From: JBCCXL01 sp039191605
GTDB taxonomy: Bacteria > Acidobacteriota > Thermoanaerobaculia > Multivoradales > JAHZIX01
Direction of reading: 5' to 3'
Length of the DNA: 64,000 bases
NCBI GenBank assembly: GCA_039191605.1
Contig: JBCCXL010000019.1
Coordinates: 1 to 64,000 of the forward strand
Shown: piece by piece, positions 33,101 to 41,698 of the stretch
Numbering within the stretch: position 1 is the stretch's first letter
Layout: every line of letters begins with the position of its first letter
Program-made: the position numbers and the translations under genes
The notes under the pieces: generated by a model
The model's input: only the letters and a program-made list of their open reading frames with translations
What the model was told of the DNA's origin: nothing
Database searches by the model: none

Positions 33101-33478
33101 CCAGCCCTCCCCCTCTACCAGGGTGGGATCGATGTCCAAGAGCTCGCCGCTGGCGGGATCCTGATAGTGCAGAGCTCCCAAGCCGGTGTGAAAGATCAGA
33201 GACCCATCGGAGGTCTCGAACGTCTTGAAGAAGAAGTCGCGATCCTCCACCCGCTCCCAGCGGCTCTCGGCGAGGGCGGCCCAGGGCAGCAGCAGAACGA
33301 GACCTAGGGCGATGAAGAGAGCCGTCGGGAGAGAAGCAAGAGCCCGGAAGAAAGGGAACGAGTCAGAGGACGGGTTAGGGAACGGACCGCTGGCCCCACC
33401 GCCGGCCGATGGGGGGCCGGCTTTGGGGCGAGGGGAGGGAGAGCGACTGGCGCCACAGGGGTGATGAAAGGAAATCAT
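30143..33478 (-). CDS. Large secreted multidomain protein, paralogue A
   Basis: 1111 residues from the ATG at 33478, preceded by AAGGAGACACC; the open frame runs 50 codons further up without a site. Signal/anchor segment about 40-70 (ALFIALGLVLLLPWAALAES). The N-terminal part starts RVEDRDFFFKTFETSDGSL and GLGALHYQDPASGELLDIDP, a motif seen in large surface proteins. Mid-protein Ig-like sandwiches, an IPT/TIG-like segment near 860-930 (IDFVSPWSLTDPTGGSVTL) and a C-terminal carbohydrate-binding-like module (HFVVEAEAARLSG to LDLLIFSDGSQPPTLAELC) follow. Paralogue B lies directly upstream. No catalytic motif recognised. Probably an exported adhesion or binding protein. Ends at a terminator. Confidence 0.75.
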   Translation of the reverse strand: MISFHHPCGASRSPSPRPKAGPPSAGGGASGPFPNPSSDSFPFFRALASLPTALFIALGLVLLLPWAALAESRWERVEDRDFFFKTFETSDGSLIFHTGLGALHYQDPASGELLDIDPTLVEGEGWRNDTNALPVRLPTVLGDGEFLQLGPDIEGNPGVRWRPGPLVARLISGTEVTVGQAAPAIGALDDNLPNSVLYPDLYPGIDLRAEVRLGALDLFLVVREWILPFEPEQVDGVFVEAEIDTASELLGAIDERVAEGDSVEELPLYFGRGGEDPHVVDMMYDPGFSEPQLEEYSSALWGDEEGRAGPAPAGWSSSFSQWAASGHLRFFAELSSRIPDPEGDDYGVTSSALLATFKFRAADRVRGTFRFRVTRDNGVARGMHSVESTVADFSRATWHNGRLMAGRGDGRFWRGLAHFDYSNIVLNMKQLGGQWSIQSAAIGAPDTRNFSIANDVVAKDFAPLITSHAERFREPAPGFPGVDRIFPPAFSNALSRTYSAYSWSVPGGPINTGTWNSDAYTSTTVSVGGEDFHLAELINTAPGSQLPRAVWELSYRISKGIGSMLAFLALPNDATSCQACTDAHSDPAIQALNGDFRVGMGFSDIRLEVRASAQPQLQASLSAASVGGHNDQLYPGETLSWDLELSQLSGAGPVELTARDWAPSMGIDLWFTDPANPSTVVQAPSLANVGDKVRLNAKWRRAASSLYGQQRPLAVQVAFAGAHRQPGDLLEIPVTFKAPEGSFTINPIYPVVDDNISAPMGLAWLDLASSGYRGAAFGEAQVRAKSGPTSNLVRGTHWDLWNSATPSSDGELVIYPDQFAPGLYTVDIVPCLKPDGMPAAVHCQSAQPLSFEVRATGAPSPSIDFVSPWSLTDPTGGSVTLSVFGSNLGGSASGTTVSVPQVVTGASPASGSTATQVNVPVSLTGGTFCGPRTLTLTTTAGSATALVNITKPFAGSPNHFVVEAEAARLSGTKIQTQSNASGGQVVLIDTKGAAGEMNVTFRVPATSSNYQLYGLYGTTELNATRFDLEITEGANSIASYRVALPKVNAGDLSLRAFSDSTQSAPPTLLTLEAGKTYNLRLASRAVQRYPILDLLIFSDGSQPPTLAELCR

Positions 33479-33668
33479 GGTGTCTCCTTGGAAGAGAAAA
33501 GAAAGGCTCGAGGAATTCGAGCCGAGAAGGGGCCCGGGCTCACGGCGTAGTGGGGACGGTGCAGCGGGCATAGCGCACGGCACCGCGCTCCGCAGCGCGA
33601 GACGGTGATCCACAACGCGGCAGCACACAGCACCGCAGCCCGGACCCGAACGGGAACCGCTCAGCGCC

Positions 33669-36600
33669 TTAGAGGCAGAGCTCCGTCAGCGTGGGCGGCT
33701 GGGTACCGTCGCTGAAGATCAGCAGGTCCAGCACCGGGTAGCGCTGCACTGTCCGAGTCTTGAGCCGCAGGGTGTAGGTCTTGCCCGCCTGGAGATTGAG
33801 CAAAGTAGGCGGCGCCGGCTGGCTGGCGTTGGAGAAGGCCCGCAGACTGGTAGCTCCGGGGTTCACGAAGGGCAGCGCCACTCGATAGCTGGCGACGGTA
33901 TTCGCTCCCTCCGTGATCTCGAGATCGAATCGGGTGGCGTTGAGCTGGGTGGTGCCGTAGAGCCCGTAGATCTGGTAGGTCGACGAGCTCGCCGGCACCC
34001 GGAAGTCCACCCGCAGCTCCCCCGGGGCTCCGGCGGTGTCGATGAGCACCACCTGACCGCCGGACGCACCGCTCTGGTTTTGAGTTTTGAGGTTGCTGCG
34101 CTGCCCCGCCTCGGCCTCCACCACGAAGTGGTTGGCGTTGCCGGCGAAGGGCTTGGTGATGTTCACCAGCGCGTTGGCGCTGCCCTGGGCGGTGCTCAGG
34201 GTCAAAGTGCGGGGCCCGCAGAGGGTGCCGCCGGTGAGGCTCACCGGCACGTCCACCCGGGTGGAGGTGGAGCCCGCCGCCGGGCTGGCTCCGCTCACCA
34301 CCTGAGGCAGAGAAAGGATGGTGCCGGCGCTGGCGCCGGCGAGGTTGGAGCCGTACACCGAGAGGGTCACGGTGCCGCCGCTGGGGTCGGAGAGGCTCCA
34401 GGGGGAGACGAAGTCGATCTCCGGCTTTGCTGGCGTCACCGCCCGCACGGTGAAGCTCAGGGGCTGGGCGCTGCCGCAGGAGACCGGCGCCGGCAGGCCG
34501 TCCGGCAGCAGGCAGGGCAGCAGGTCCACCGTGTATTGCCCGGGAGCCAGCTGATCCGGGTAGATCACCACTTCCCCATCGCTGGTGGCGGAGGCGGTGG
34601 ACCACAGATCCCAGTGAGTGCCCCGCACCAAAGTGCTCGTCGGCCCGCTCTGGGCCCGCAGCTGGCCCTGAGCGAAGCTCGCCCCCCGCAGGCCAGAGGA
34701 ATCCAGCTGTACCCAGGCGAGGCCCATGGGAGCGCTGATGTTGTTATCCACCACCGGATAGATGGCCTGGAAGGTGACGTTCCCCTGGGGCGCCTGCAGG
34801 GTCACCGGCACGTCGAGCTGGGTGGCGCCGCTGAGCTGGGCGTTGAGCAGCTGCACCTGAACCTCGATATCTTTCTGCTGGCCGTAGAGGGCCGGGCGGG
34901 CGCGCTTCCAGCGGGCGTTGAGGCGCACCCTGTCGCCAACGGCGTTGAGGGTCGGGGCCGGCAGCGGGGTGGAGGGGTTGGCGGGGTCGGAGAACCAGAA
35001 GTCCACCCCGTCCTGCACGTCCCAGGGAGTCGCCCGCAGCGCCACCGGCGCGCCGCCGGCGAGGGCGGTGAGCTCCAGATCCCAGCTCAGGGTCTCGTCG
35101 GGGTAGAGGCGGTCATTGTGGCCGCCGACGCTGGTGGCAGAGAGGGTGGCGGTGCGCAGCGGCTTGGTGGTGACCTGAATCTCCAGCCTCAGATCCGGGA
35201 AGCCGACCCCCACTCGGTAATCTCCCAGCAGCGAAGTCACCGCCGGGTCGTAGTGAGCGTCGGTGCAGGGCACGCAGGGGGTGAAATCGTAGGGCATCGC
35301 CAGGAAGAGCCCAAAGCCTCCGGTGTGGCGATGGAAGTCCCACACCGCCCGGCTCACCGGGCTGCCGGGGGTGCGGCTCTCCATCGGCGCCATGAAGAAG
35401 AGCTGATTGCCGACGGTGAGCAGCGGAGCCTGGGGGTTGGCGCGCTGATCCCAGCTGCCGGTGGTCACCGGGCCGTTGGGCACGAACCAATCCATCGCCG
35501 AATAGGGGTAGAGCAGGGCGTTGCTGAACTGCGACCAGGCCAGCTGTGCGCCGCCGAAGGGCGAGGGGGTAGCCCAGCGCCGCATGTGGCTGGAGATGAT
35601 CGCCTCGAAGTCCGCCGCGGCGATGCCGCCGGGGGGCACGTAGAGGCCAACCTGGGGGGAGCCGAGGGAGAGGGCGGAGACGGACCACTGCCCGCCGAGG
35701 GAGGTGAGCTTGGACTTCAAGAGCCGGAAGTTGAAGGCCGCCAGGGCGCGGTAGACGACGTCGTTACCCTTCCCCGCCATCAGACGGCCGGGGTGAGTGC
35801 GCACCGAGGAGAAATCCGCCACGCTGGTCTCGGCGGAGGCGCGGAAGCCCGGCTCTTCTGGCTGATCGATGCTGTAGAGCAGCTTCGAGCGCACCGGCTC
35901 GCGGCCCTGGAAGCGGAAGGAGGCCAGCAGCGCCTGGGGTTGGGTGCTCACGCTGTCGCCGCGAATTTCCGCCGTCGGCTGGACGGCGAAGCGCACCTGG
36001 CCGGTGTGGAGCCATTGGTAAAGAGCGGATTCCCAGCCGGGGAGCACCGGGACGGTGACCGGCGGCCCGTCAGGGTCTTGGGGGGCCAGCAGCGAGGCGT
36101 GCTCCTCGATCTGCCCCTGGTGGAGGCCCGGGTCGTGGTACATCTCGATCACCCATTCCTCGCCGCTGCGGCCGAAGTAGAGCGGAACTTGCTCCACCGG
36201 CTCTCCCGCCGCCACTCGCTCGTCCACCGCCTCCAGCAGCTCCGGCGCGATGTCCATCTCCGCCTCGACGAAGAGCAGCTCCACCTGCTCCGGGGCGAAG
36301 GGCAGCAGCCACTCCCGCTGAATCAGCTCCAGCTGAAGGGCGCCGAAGAGCACCTCCGCCCGCAGATCGAAGCCGGGATAGAGATCGGCGTAGAGCACCG
36401 AATTGGGTACATCCTCGGCCTCCGCCCCCAGGGCTACCGCCGGCGAGGCGACTTCGAGCTCTAGACCCGAAGCCAGCCGGACGGTGAGCGGTCCCGGCCG
36501 CCAGCGGACCCCCGGCCCCGCCGCCGGGTCTGCATCCGAAGCCGGTCCTAGGGCCAGCCAGGAGCCGTCCCCCAGCACCAAAGGCAGGCGCACCGGCACC

Positions 36601-36965
36601 GCATTGGTCTCGTTGCGCCAGCCCTCCTCCGCCACCAGCGTCGGATCGATGTCCAGCAGCTCGCCGCTGGCGGAGTCCCGATAATGCAGCGGCCCCATGC
36701 CCGCCTGAATCGCTAGATCGCCGCCGTCGAGATCGAAGGTCTTGGTCCAGAAGTCCCGCTCCTCCATCCGCTCCACCCGGCCGTCCGCCGCTAGCGGCGC
36801 CGCTGCCGGCAGCACCAGGAGAGGCAGCAAGAGAAGAGTCGGCAGCAGAAGAGCGCGCAACAAGAAAGTCCGCGACAAGAAGCACAGAGCCGCAACCGTG
36901 GAGAGAGAGCCGCCCGCGGCGCCGCGCGCCCAGGAGCCAGAGTGAGCTACCTTGAAGATGTCCAT
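33669..36965 (-). CDS. Large secreted multidomain protein, paralogue B
   Basis: 1098 residues from the ATG at 36965 (GGAGG 6 nt upstream). Signal peptide about 25-60 (FLLRALLLPTLLLLPLLVLP). Same organisation as paralogue A along its whole length: RMEERDFWTKTFDLDGGDL, LHYRDSASGELLDIDPTLV, LYADLYPGFDLRAEV, IDFVSPWSLSDPSGGTVTL and the end LDLLIFSDGTQPPTLTELCL. The pair arose by tandem duplication. The gap of 190 bp between them has no terminator-like hairpin, so cotranscription is possible. The C-terminal VEAE...module looks like a CBM6/35-type carbohydrate binder (family level uncertain). Function unknown. Confidence 0.75.
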   Translation of the reverse strand: MDIFKVAHSGSWARGAAGGSLSTVAALCFLSRTFLLRALLLPTLLLLPLLVLPAAAPLAADGRVERMEERDFWTKTFDLDGGDLAIQAGMGPLHYRDSASGELLDIDPTLVAEEGWRNETNAVPVRLPLVLGDGSWLALGPASDADPAAGPGVRWRPGPLTVRLASGLELEVASPAVALGAEAEDVPNSVLYADLYPGFDLRAEVLFGALQLELIQREWLLPFAPEQVELLFVEAEMDIAPELLEAVDERVAAGEPVEQVPLYFGRSGEEWVIEMYHDPGLHQGQIEEHASLLAPQDPDGPPVTVPVLPGWESALYQWLHTGQVRFAVQPTAEIRGDSVSTQPQALLASFRFQGREPVRSKLLYSIDQPEEPGFRASAETSVADFSSVRTHPGRLMAGKGNDVVYRALAAFNFRLLKSKLTSLGGQWSVSALSLGSPQVGLYVPPGGIAAADFEAIISSHMRRWATPSPFGGAQLAWSQFSNALLYPYSAMDWFVPNGPVTTGSWDQRANPQAPLLTVGNQLFFMAPMESRTPGSPVSRAVWDFHRHTGGFGLFLAMPYDFTPCVPCTDAHYDPAVTSLLGDYRVGVGFPDLRLEIQVTTKPLRTATLSATSVGGHNDRLYPDETLSWDLELTALAGGAPVALRATPWDVQDGVDFWFSDPANPSTPLPAPTLNAVGDRVRLNARWKRARPALYGQQKDIEVQVQLLNAQLSGATQLDVPVTLQAPQGNVTFQAIYPVVDNNISAPMGLAWVQLDSSGLRGASFAQGQLRAQSGPTSTLVRGTHWDLWSTASATSDGEVVIYPDQLAPGQYTVDLLPCLLPDGLPAPVSCGSAQPLSFTVRAVTPAKPEIDFVSPWSLSDPSGGTVTLSVYGSNLAGASAGTILSLPQVVSGASPAAGSTSTRVDVPVSLTGGTLCGPRTLTLSTAQGSANALVNITKPFAGNANHFVVEAEAGQRSNLKTQNQSGASGGQVVLIDTAGAPGELRVDFRVPASSSTYQIYGLYGTTQLNATRFDLEITEGANTVASYRVALPFVNPGATSLRAFSNASQPAPPTLLNLQAGKTYTLRLKTRTVQRYPVLDLLIFSDGTQPPTLTELCL

Positions 36966-37226
36966 GAAGCCTCCAGTAAGGGTCCCGTTGAGAGAGAAAA
37001 GATGAGACTCCCTAGCTCGTTGCAAGGCTTTGGCCACCTGTTCAGCTCGTCACTGGGGCCTCGCCGAATCTTGGTAAATCACCACATATCAGACACTTAC
37101 AGCTCAACCTCCTCAGCCGACGTAACCACCACCACCGTCCGCTCTCTCACCCTTGAGAGAGCACCGCTCTCAACTTCGAGATCCCTACTGCGACAGTGCC
37201 AGGGGCCTTCCTCCGGAGCGGAGAAT

Positions 37227-37378
37227 GCGGGACTGAGGCAGCGCTGCACTCCCCCGGGGCCCTGCGCTGGTCGCATAGTCGCCTGCGGCTCCGATGCTTC
37301 GGCGCTTCGGACCTCCGAGGCTCGCTTCGCTTTCGGTGACTGAGCGGGACTACCCGACTAGTGCCAGCCAACTTCCAC
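37227..37378. repeat. 152-bp direct repeat, copy 1 (family B)
   Basis: About 90% identical by eye to 37545-37696, including GTCGCCTGCGGCTCCGATGC and GCTCGCTTCGCTTTCGGT. The reverse complement of its centre resembles the dispersed repeats at 23591-23700 and 29961-30080. Confidence 0.8.
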
Positions 37379-37452
37379 AACAGGTGCCAGCCAACTTCCA
37401 CAACAGGTGCCAGCCAACTTCCACAACAGGTGCCAGCCAACTTCCACAACAG
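37361..37452. repeat. Four tandem 23-bp repeats
   Basis: Four exact copies of a 23-bp unit that begins GTGCCAGCCAACTTCC and ends ACAACAG, starting inside the end of the first 152-bp repeat. Diverged GTGCCA-type units continue to about 37520. Confidence 0.9.
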
Positions 37453-37544
37453 GTGCCACGACGGGTGCCAGGCACTTTCCACGGGCACTTTCCACGATGG
37501 GTGCCAGGCAACTTCCTGGGGCACGCTGGTTCGCGGCTGGGTAT

Positions 37545-37696
37545 GCGGGACTGGGACAGCGCTGCGCTTCCCCCGGGCCCTGCGCTAGTCGTATGGTCGC
37601 CTGCGGCTCCGATGCTCCGGCGCTTCGGACCTCCGGGGCTCGCTTCGCTTTCGGTAGCTGAGCGGTACTACCCGACTAGTGCCAGCCAACTTCCAC
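37545..37696. repeat. 152-bp direct repeat, copy 2 (family B)
   Basis: Second copy of the element at 37227-37378, same orientation, also ending in GTGCCAGCCAACTTCCAC but followed by CGACGG rather than the 23-bp tandem array. Confidence 0.8.
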
Positions 37697-37883
37697 GACG
37701 GGTGCCAGGCACTTTCCACGACGGGGACTTTCTACTTGAGGGCCCCCTTGGAGGGCGCAGGGCTTTTGAACACGGTGACCTTTGAAGGCGCGGTTCTTCG
37801 AGAAGAGACTGTGGGAGAGCGTCGTCTGCTAAGGTCGAATCTCTCTATCGGCTCTTCGCCTTTGATTTCCTCAGGTCCACCCC

Positions 37884-39698
37884 ATGCCCCTACGGCTGCT
37901 CATCGAAATGGGCTCTCGCACGGTGCGGAGGGCTCTTCCCACCGGCGAGTATGTGCTCGGCTCCGATCCGGATTCGGAGGTCAGGCTTCGCCACCCCAGC
38001 GTCTCCCGCCGCCATGCTCGGCTGCGGGTGGAGGGGGAGAGCGGCCGGCTGGAGGATCTGGGCTCTACCAACGGCACTTGGGTCGACGGCCGCCGGCTGC
38101 GGGAGGCGAAGGAGGTGGGGCCCGGTGCCGAGCTTCGCTTTGGCAGCCTCAAGGCTCGGCTGGAGGCGGTGGACGACCAGGATCTCGAGGCGGCGGTTCG
38201 CCTTCCGCCCCTCGATCAGGAAGAGCGGCCCGCCCTGGGCGACTCTCTGCACCCCGCCAGCACCGCGACTCTCGCCCCCGCCCAGGCCTTTTGGACTCAG
38301 GAGCTGCCGGCTCTGCTGCCCCAGCTTCAGCGCGGCTCCCGGCTCGAGAACGTGCAGCGGGTGGGCGCGGCGCTGTTTCGCCGGCTGCCGGCTCTCGAGA
38401 TCGAGATCTACGAGCAGATCGGCAGCCAGCGAGGCCTCCTCTTCCACGGCCGCCGGGATCGGCTGGAGTCGGACTCGAGTCTGGGCGCCAGCGAACAAGG
38501 CAGAGAGATTGGCGAGGGGGGCTGGAACGTCGAGGCGCTGGAGCCCGTGGAGGAGGGCTCCTCGCAGATTCGCTCCCTCGGCATTCGTGCCCGCTGCCCC
38601 CAGCGGGGGGTCGCCCGCGCCGCCGAGGGCATTCTTCAGGGGGCCCTCCAACTGCTCCAGCTACAGGTGGCGAACGCGGGCCCGCAGCGCATCGGGGCCC
38701 GAGATGGCGGCAGCCGGAAGCTCCCTAGGGCTTCGGCACCGGGACCTCCGGAGCTTCCCAGCCCGCCGTCTCTGAGCCCCCTGGTTCAAGATCTCTACCG
38801 GCATGCCCAGCGCATCGCCCGGGGCCAACTCGGCGTGCTGATTCGAGGCGAGACCGGCACCGGGAAGGAGGTCCTCGCCCGCTACCTCCACCGCGCCTCC
38901 TCCCGCGCCGAGGGGCCGTGGATCACCCTCAACTGCGCCGCCCTGCCCCAGGACCTGCTGGAGGCCGAGCTCTTCGGTATCGAGCGCGGCGTCGCCACCG
39001 GAGTCGAGGCTCGAGCGGGCAAGTTCGAGGCCGCCGACGGCGGCACTCTCTTCCTCGACGAGATCGGCGACATGGCCCCCGCCACCCAGGCGAAGATCCT
39101 GCGAGTGCTCCAGGAGAAGCGGGTGCACCGGCTCGGCGGCAATACCCCCCGCCCCGCCGACGCCCGCATTCTCGCCGCCACTCACCAGGATCTCGAGGCT
39201 CTCATCGCCGGCGGTGATTTTCGGGACGACCTCTTCCACCGCATCGCCGGCTGGGAAGCGCAGCTGCCGCCGCTGCGGCTGCGGCGCAGCGATATCCCCA
39301 ACCTCGCCGCCCACTTTCTCCAGCGCCAGGCCCAAAGCCTCAACATTCGCCCCGCCGGCATCAGCCGGGCCGCGGTGGACGCCCTGGTGGCCTACCCCTG
39401 GCCCGGCAACGTTCGCCAACTGGCCAGCGAAATCGCCCGCGCCGCCCACTTTCTCGACGACGGGGAGCTCCTCGACGCCGCTCTGCTGAGCCCCAAGATC
39501 ACCGCCCACCCCAAGGCGCCGCCGGAGAGCGGTCTCAAGGGCCGGCTGGAGGCCTTCGAGCGGGAGGAGATTCTTCTCGCCCTCGAGCGCGCCGCCGGCA
39601 GCGTGCCGCGGGCCGCGGATCTGCTCTCCCTGCCGGTTTCTACCCTCTATCGCCGCATGAAGAGTCTGCGCATCTCTCCGCCGGGAGAAGGAGACTAG
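37884..39698 (+). CDS. FHA-domain, sigma-54-activator-like AAA+ regulator
   Basis: 604 residues. FHA domain 1-95 (GEYVLGSDPDSEVRLRHPSV, SRRHARL, LGSTNGTWVDGRRL) reads phosphothreonine, probably from the Ser/Thr kinases common in this genome. Residues 100-280 resemble a GAF-like linker. AAA+ domain about 290-530: Walker A GETGTGKEVLARYLH, Walker B GGTLFLDEIGDM, and arginine-finger region FRDDLFHRIAGWEAQLPPLR. A C-terminal Fis-type HTH (REEILLALERAAGSVPRAAD, then LLSLPVSTLYRRMKSL) follows. The loop that contacts sigma-54, normally GAFTGA, reads GVATGV, so sigma-54 activation may be altered or lost. Monocistronic, downstream of a repeat-rich region. Confidence 0.9.
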   Translation: MPLRLLIEMGSRTVRRALPTGEYVLGSDPDSEVRLRHPSVSRRHARLRVEGESGRLEDLGSTNGTWVDGRRLREAKEVGPGAELRFGSLKARLEAVDDQDLEAAVRLPPLDQEERPALGDSLHPASTATLAPAQAFWTQELPALLPQLQRGSRLENVQRVGAALFRRLPALEIEIYEQIGSQRGLLFHGRRDRLESDSSLGASEQGREIGEGGWNVEALEPVEEGSSQIRSLGIRARCPQRGVARAAEGILQGALQLLQLQVANAGPQRIGARDGGSRKLPRASAPGPPELPSPPSLSPLVQDLYRHAQRIARGQLGVLIRGETGTGKEVLARYLHRASSRAEGPWITLNCAALPQDLLEAELFGIERGVATGVEARAGKFEAADGGTLFLDEIGDMAPATQAKILRVLQEKRVHRLGGNTPRPADARILAATHQDLEALIAGGDFRDDLFHRIAGWEAQLPPLRLRRSDIPNLAAHFLQRQAQSLNIRPAGISRAAVDALVAYPWPGNVRQLASEIARAAHFLDDGELLDAALLSPKITAHPKAPPESGLKGRLEAFEREEILLALERAAGSVPRAADLLSLPVSTLYRRMKSLRISPPGEGD

Positions 39699-39739
39699 AC
39701 CCTCCGGCGATGCGGTGATTCCGAGGAGTGATTCAGAGC

Positions 39740-41698
39740 TCAGAGAGACTGTAGCCGCGCCTCGACTCGATCCCCGGCCCCCGGCGCTGGATCCGCCGAG
39801 AGCACCAGGCGGTAGATGAAGAAGGGCTTATCCGTCCACCACATCGGATGCAGCGTGTGGACGTCGTCCAATTCCAGGACGTAGCCGGCGCTGCCGTCGG
39901 GCCGGAAGAGCTCCTGGGTGATCTCCGCGCCCTTCAGCTGCGGAGCCTGAGCTCCTTCCCCCAGGGAGAGCCCCACCCGGGTGAGGGCTCGAGGGGACCC
40001 GATGTAGAGCTCCGCCGGGCGCCCGAGGGTCAGAGAGAGCACCCCCTTCCCCGCCGGCGCTAGCGCCGAGTCGGCGAAGCGCAGCCACAGCCCGCCATGC
40101 ATGACGTCTTCGCTGGCTCTCGGCAGATGACTCTGGGTGGTCTCCCAGGGCAGATACTCGCGGGCGACGGACGAGACATAGGCGTAGCCATCGCCCCCGG
40201 GGGCCACCGGAAAGGCCGCCGGGGCGCTCCACAGCGGCGCCAAGAAGGGGGCCGCCAGCAGCGCCGTCAACACAGCTCCCCAGGCCGGAAGGCGGCGGGT
40301 GCCGAGCACCAAGAGCGTCGGGTAGAGGGGCAGGAAGTAGCGGTTCGCCAGCGCCCCCGCACCGCCGTAGAAGTTATGGGGGCGCAGCAGGAAGAAGGCC
40401 GCCACCGCCAGCGCGACGGCGAGCACCGCCAAGAATCGAGTGCGCCGCGGGCCTCCCGCCAGCAGCAGCAGCGGGACGAAGGGCAGAAAGTAGGGCAGCA
40501 CTCCGAGGTTCTCGCCGACGAAGAAGTAGAGGCTATTCCACAACAATAAGCTGGGGGAGGTTTGAAGATCGAACATCCCCTGATGCACCCAGGAGGTATT
40601 ACCCCAGCGTTCGATGGAGCCTCTCCACTCCTCGGCGGGAAAGTCGACGTCCGGAAAGCCGGTACGCTGATAGAAGCCTTGGCGCTCCCCGGCGTATCCA
40701 GACCACGAGCCGCCGCTGGCCCACTGCACGCCGGAGCTCAGGGCGAGGGCAGCGACCACTCCCAGGGCGGCCCAGGCCAAGGCGCGGGTGGGGCGCAGAG
40801 CCACCCCCGCCCGTCCCGCCAGGGTGCCGGAGAGAGTGGCCTCCAGCTCCTCCTCCGCGCTCACCCGTTGGCGACGGGAGCGATAGCGCGGCAGCAAGAG
40901 CGCCAGCGGCAGCAGCAGCGGCAGGTAGAAGGGCCGGAAGGCGATTACCGCGCCAAGGCAGAGACCGCAGAGAAAGAAGCGCAGAGAATCCCGCACCGTG
41001 CCCATGCCTCCAGCGCTCACGCTGGTCTTGGGCTCCCCCGCCGCGGAGCCGCCCCAGACGTTCGGCAGCGGGGGCGGAGGGGAGCCGGGCTCGCGATCCG
41101 CGGCGCGCCGCCGAACGGTCTCCACCTGGCTGGACAGCCCGCCCCCGCCGCCGGTGGCGAGGGAAAAGGCGAGGGCCGCGCAGGTAAAGAGGAAGATCTC
41201 CGCGTGGGCCCAGAAAACGTAGCCGAAAGACACCGAAGCGAAGATCGCCACCGCCGCCCACAGCGGCCCCCAGGGGCCCACTCGGCGACCGAGGGCGCGG
41301 CCCAGGGCGAGAGCCGCCAGGGTGAGCAGGAAGGCGTTGGCCAACGCCGGTCCGCGCACCGCGTTGATGGCGACGAAGGGTGCCGCTACCGCGGCGTAGA
41401 AGAAGGGCTTACCGAAGACCAGCCGCTCGCCGTCGTCGCGGCTCTGCAGGATCAAGCCTTCCGGCGGCCGCCCCCAGGCGGCGACGAAGCGATCGTAATC
41501 CCAGCGCCCGTAGCGCAGGTCCAGGTCTTCCGCCAGGCTCGCCGCCTGCATCGCGTAGGTCGCCTCGTCCCCCACCAGGGAGGGCCAAGAGGAGCGGTCG
41601 TAGGTCGCCACCAGGCCCCAGGTGGCCAGCAGCAGCAGGATCAGGACGCTCCAAGCGATGCGGTAGCGCAGGACGTCGGTCTTGCTGGCGGGGCTCAC
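39740..41698 (-). CDS. Membrane glycosyltransferase, GT39/ArnT-like
   Basis: 652 residues, GTG start overlapping the upstream GT4 stop (GTGA), so the two are coupled. First membrane helix 12-30, then the periplasmic catalytic motif SLVGDEATYAMQAASLAED with the Asp-Glu pair typical of lipid-linked-sugar (GT-C) transferases. About ten further membrane segments follow. A soluble Gly/Ser/Pro-rich insert at about 185-235 interrupts the helices, and its DNA carries an inverted repeat. The C-terminal 170 residues are periplasmic (AELYIGSPRALTRVGLSLGE). Probably transfers sugar to an envelope polymer or protein; substrate unknown. Confidence 0.75.
   Translation of the reverse strand: MSPASKTDVLRYRIAWSVLILLLLATWGLVATYDRSSWPSLVGDEATYAMQAASLAEDLDLRYGRWDYDRFVAAWGRPPEGLILQSRDDGERLVFGKPFFYAAVAAPFVAINAVRGPALANAFLLTLAALALGRALGRRVGPWGPLWAAVAIFASVSFGYVFWAHAEIFLFTCAALAFSLATGGGGGLSSQVETVRRRAADREPGSPPPPLPNVWGGSAAGEPKTSVSAGGMGTVRDSLRFFLCGLCLGAVIAFRPFYLPLLLPLALLLPRYRSRRQRVSAEEELEATLSGTLAGRAGVALRPTRALAWAALGVVAALALSSGVQWASGGSWSGYAGERQGFYQRTGFPDVDFPAEEWRGSIERWGNTSWVHQGMFDLQTSPSLLLWNSLYFFVGENLGVLPYFLPFVPLLLLAGGPRRTRFLAVLAVALAVAAFFLLRPHNFYGGAGALANRYFLPLYPTLLVLGTRRLPAWGAVLTALLAAPFLAPLWSAPAAFPVAPGGDGYAYVSSVAREYLPWETTQSHLPRASEDVMHGGLWLRFADSALAPAGKGVLSLTLGRPAELYIGSPRALTRVGLSLGEGAQAPQLKGAEITQELFRPDGSAGYVLELDDVHTLHPMWWTDKPFFIYRLVLSADPAPGAGDRVEARLQSL

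Larger units (their letters stand above)
36966..37883. other. Repeat-rich intergenic region
   Basis: 918 bp between divergent genes. It contains two 152-bp direct repeats, four tandem 23-bp units and several short GTGCCAGGCACTTTCCAC palindromic motifs between about 37455 and 37730. ORFs here are repeat-derived and look noncoding. Confidence 0.7.

Noticed and set aside
34080..36464. 794-codon plus-strand open frame
   Set aside because: Exact antisense of paralogue B; its Gly/His/Arg-rich low-complexity product is the usual shadow of a high-GC gene.
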